Below are positions 63,961 through 64,000 of a stretch of DNA of 64,000 nt, piece by piece; within the stretch, counting starts at the first letter, position 1; every line of letters starts with the position of its first letter. The stretch is from Allolobophora icterica (taxonomy: Eukaryota > Annelida > Clitellata > Crassiclitellata > Lumbricidae), in assembly GCA_963556255.1 (NCBI GenBank), contig OY744616.1:10695491-10759490 (forward strand), read 5' to 3'. The position numbers and the translations under genes are program-made. The notes under the pieces were generated by a model. That model saw only the letters and a program-made list of their open reading frames with translations, was not told the DNA's origin and did no database searches.

Positions 63961-64000
63961 ACAACTATGGTACCACACAATCCTTCAACTTGGCCTGAGC

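Overview
The window looks like nuclear DNA of a marine invertebrate (echinoderm, hemichordate, mollusc or similar; I cannot fix the phylum). The genes are intron-rich with GT-AG introns. The space between them is filled with long microsatellites, minisatellites, tRNA-like SINEs, 3' ends of L2/CR1-like and RTE-like LINEs, and many hAT-type DNA transposons with readable 8-bp target-site duplications (TSDs). A 200-N gap at 31555-31754 marks it as draft assembly.

Layout. About 3.4-8.3 kb: a four-exon MARVEL-domain membrane protein gene (+). About 14-36 kb: a tandem array of three rhodopsin-like (class A) GPCR genes (+), each with two coding exons. Their start codons lie 8.1 and 8.2 kb apart, and flanking DNA is shared between copies. 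Copies 1 and 2 are intact (332 codons, 29 differences). Copy 3 has an in-frame stop, two single-base indels and the N gap. About 26-40 kb: nested hAT insertions whose order of arrival can be read. 40.8-48.4 kb: a TMX3-type transmembrane protein disulfide isomerase gene (+), lacking only its first exon. 51.7-55.6 kb: a complete PSME3IP1 (FAM192A/NIP30) gene (+), followed by a 2.1-kb transposon. 58.8-63.6 kb: no gene seen, perhaps the 3' UTR of a minus-strand gene whose last coding exon is at 63634-63743.

The protein-coding genes do not form a pathway: TMX3 acts in ER oxidative folding, PSME3IP1 in nuclear proteasome regulation, the MARVEL protein in membranes, and the GPCRs in signalling. The most informative material is structural: the GPCR array with one decayed copy and an assembly seam inside it, the transposon nests, a decayed transposase with an FDTT/SNTG/CRHH motif pattern, a GC-AG intron in TMX3, and a 27-base exact copy of a conserved PSME3IP1 coding segment inside one of that gene's own introns. 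I did not find a clearly new biochemical system.
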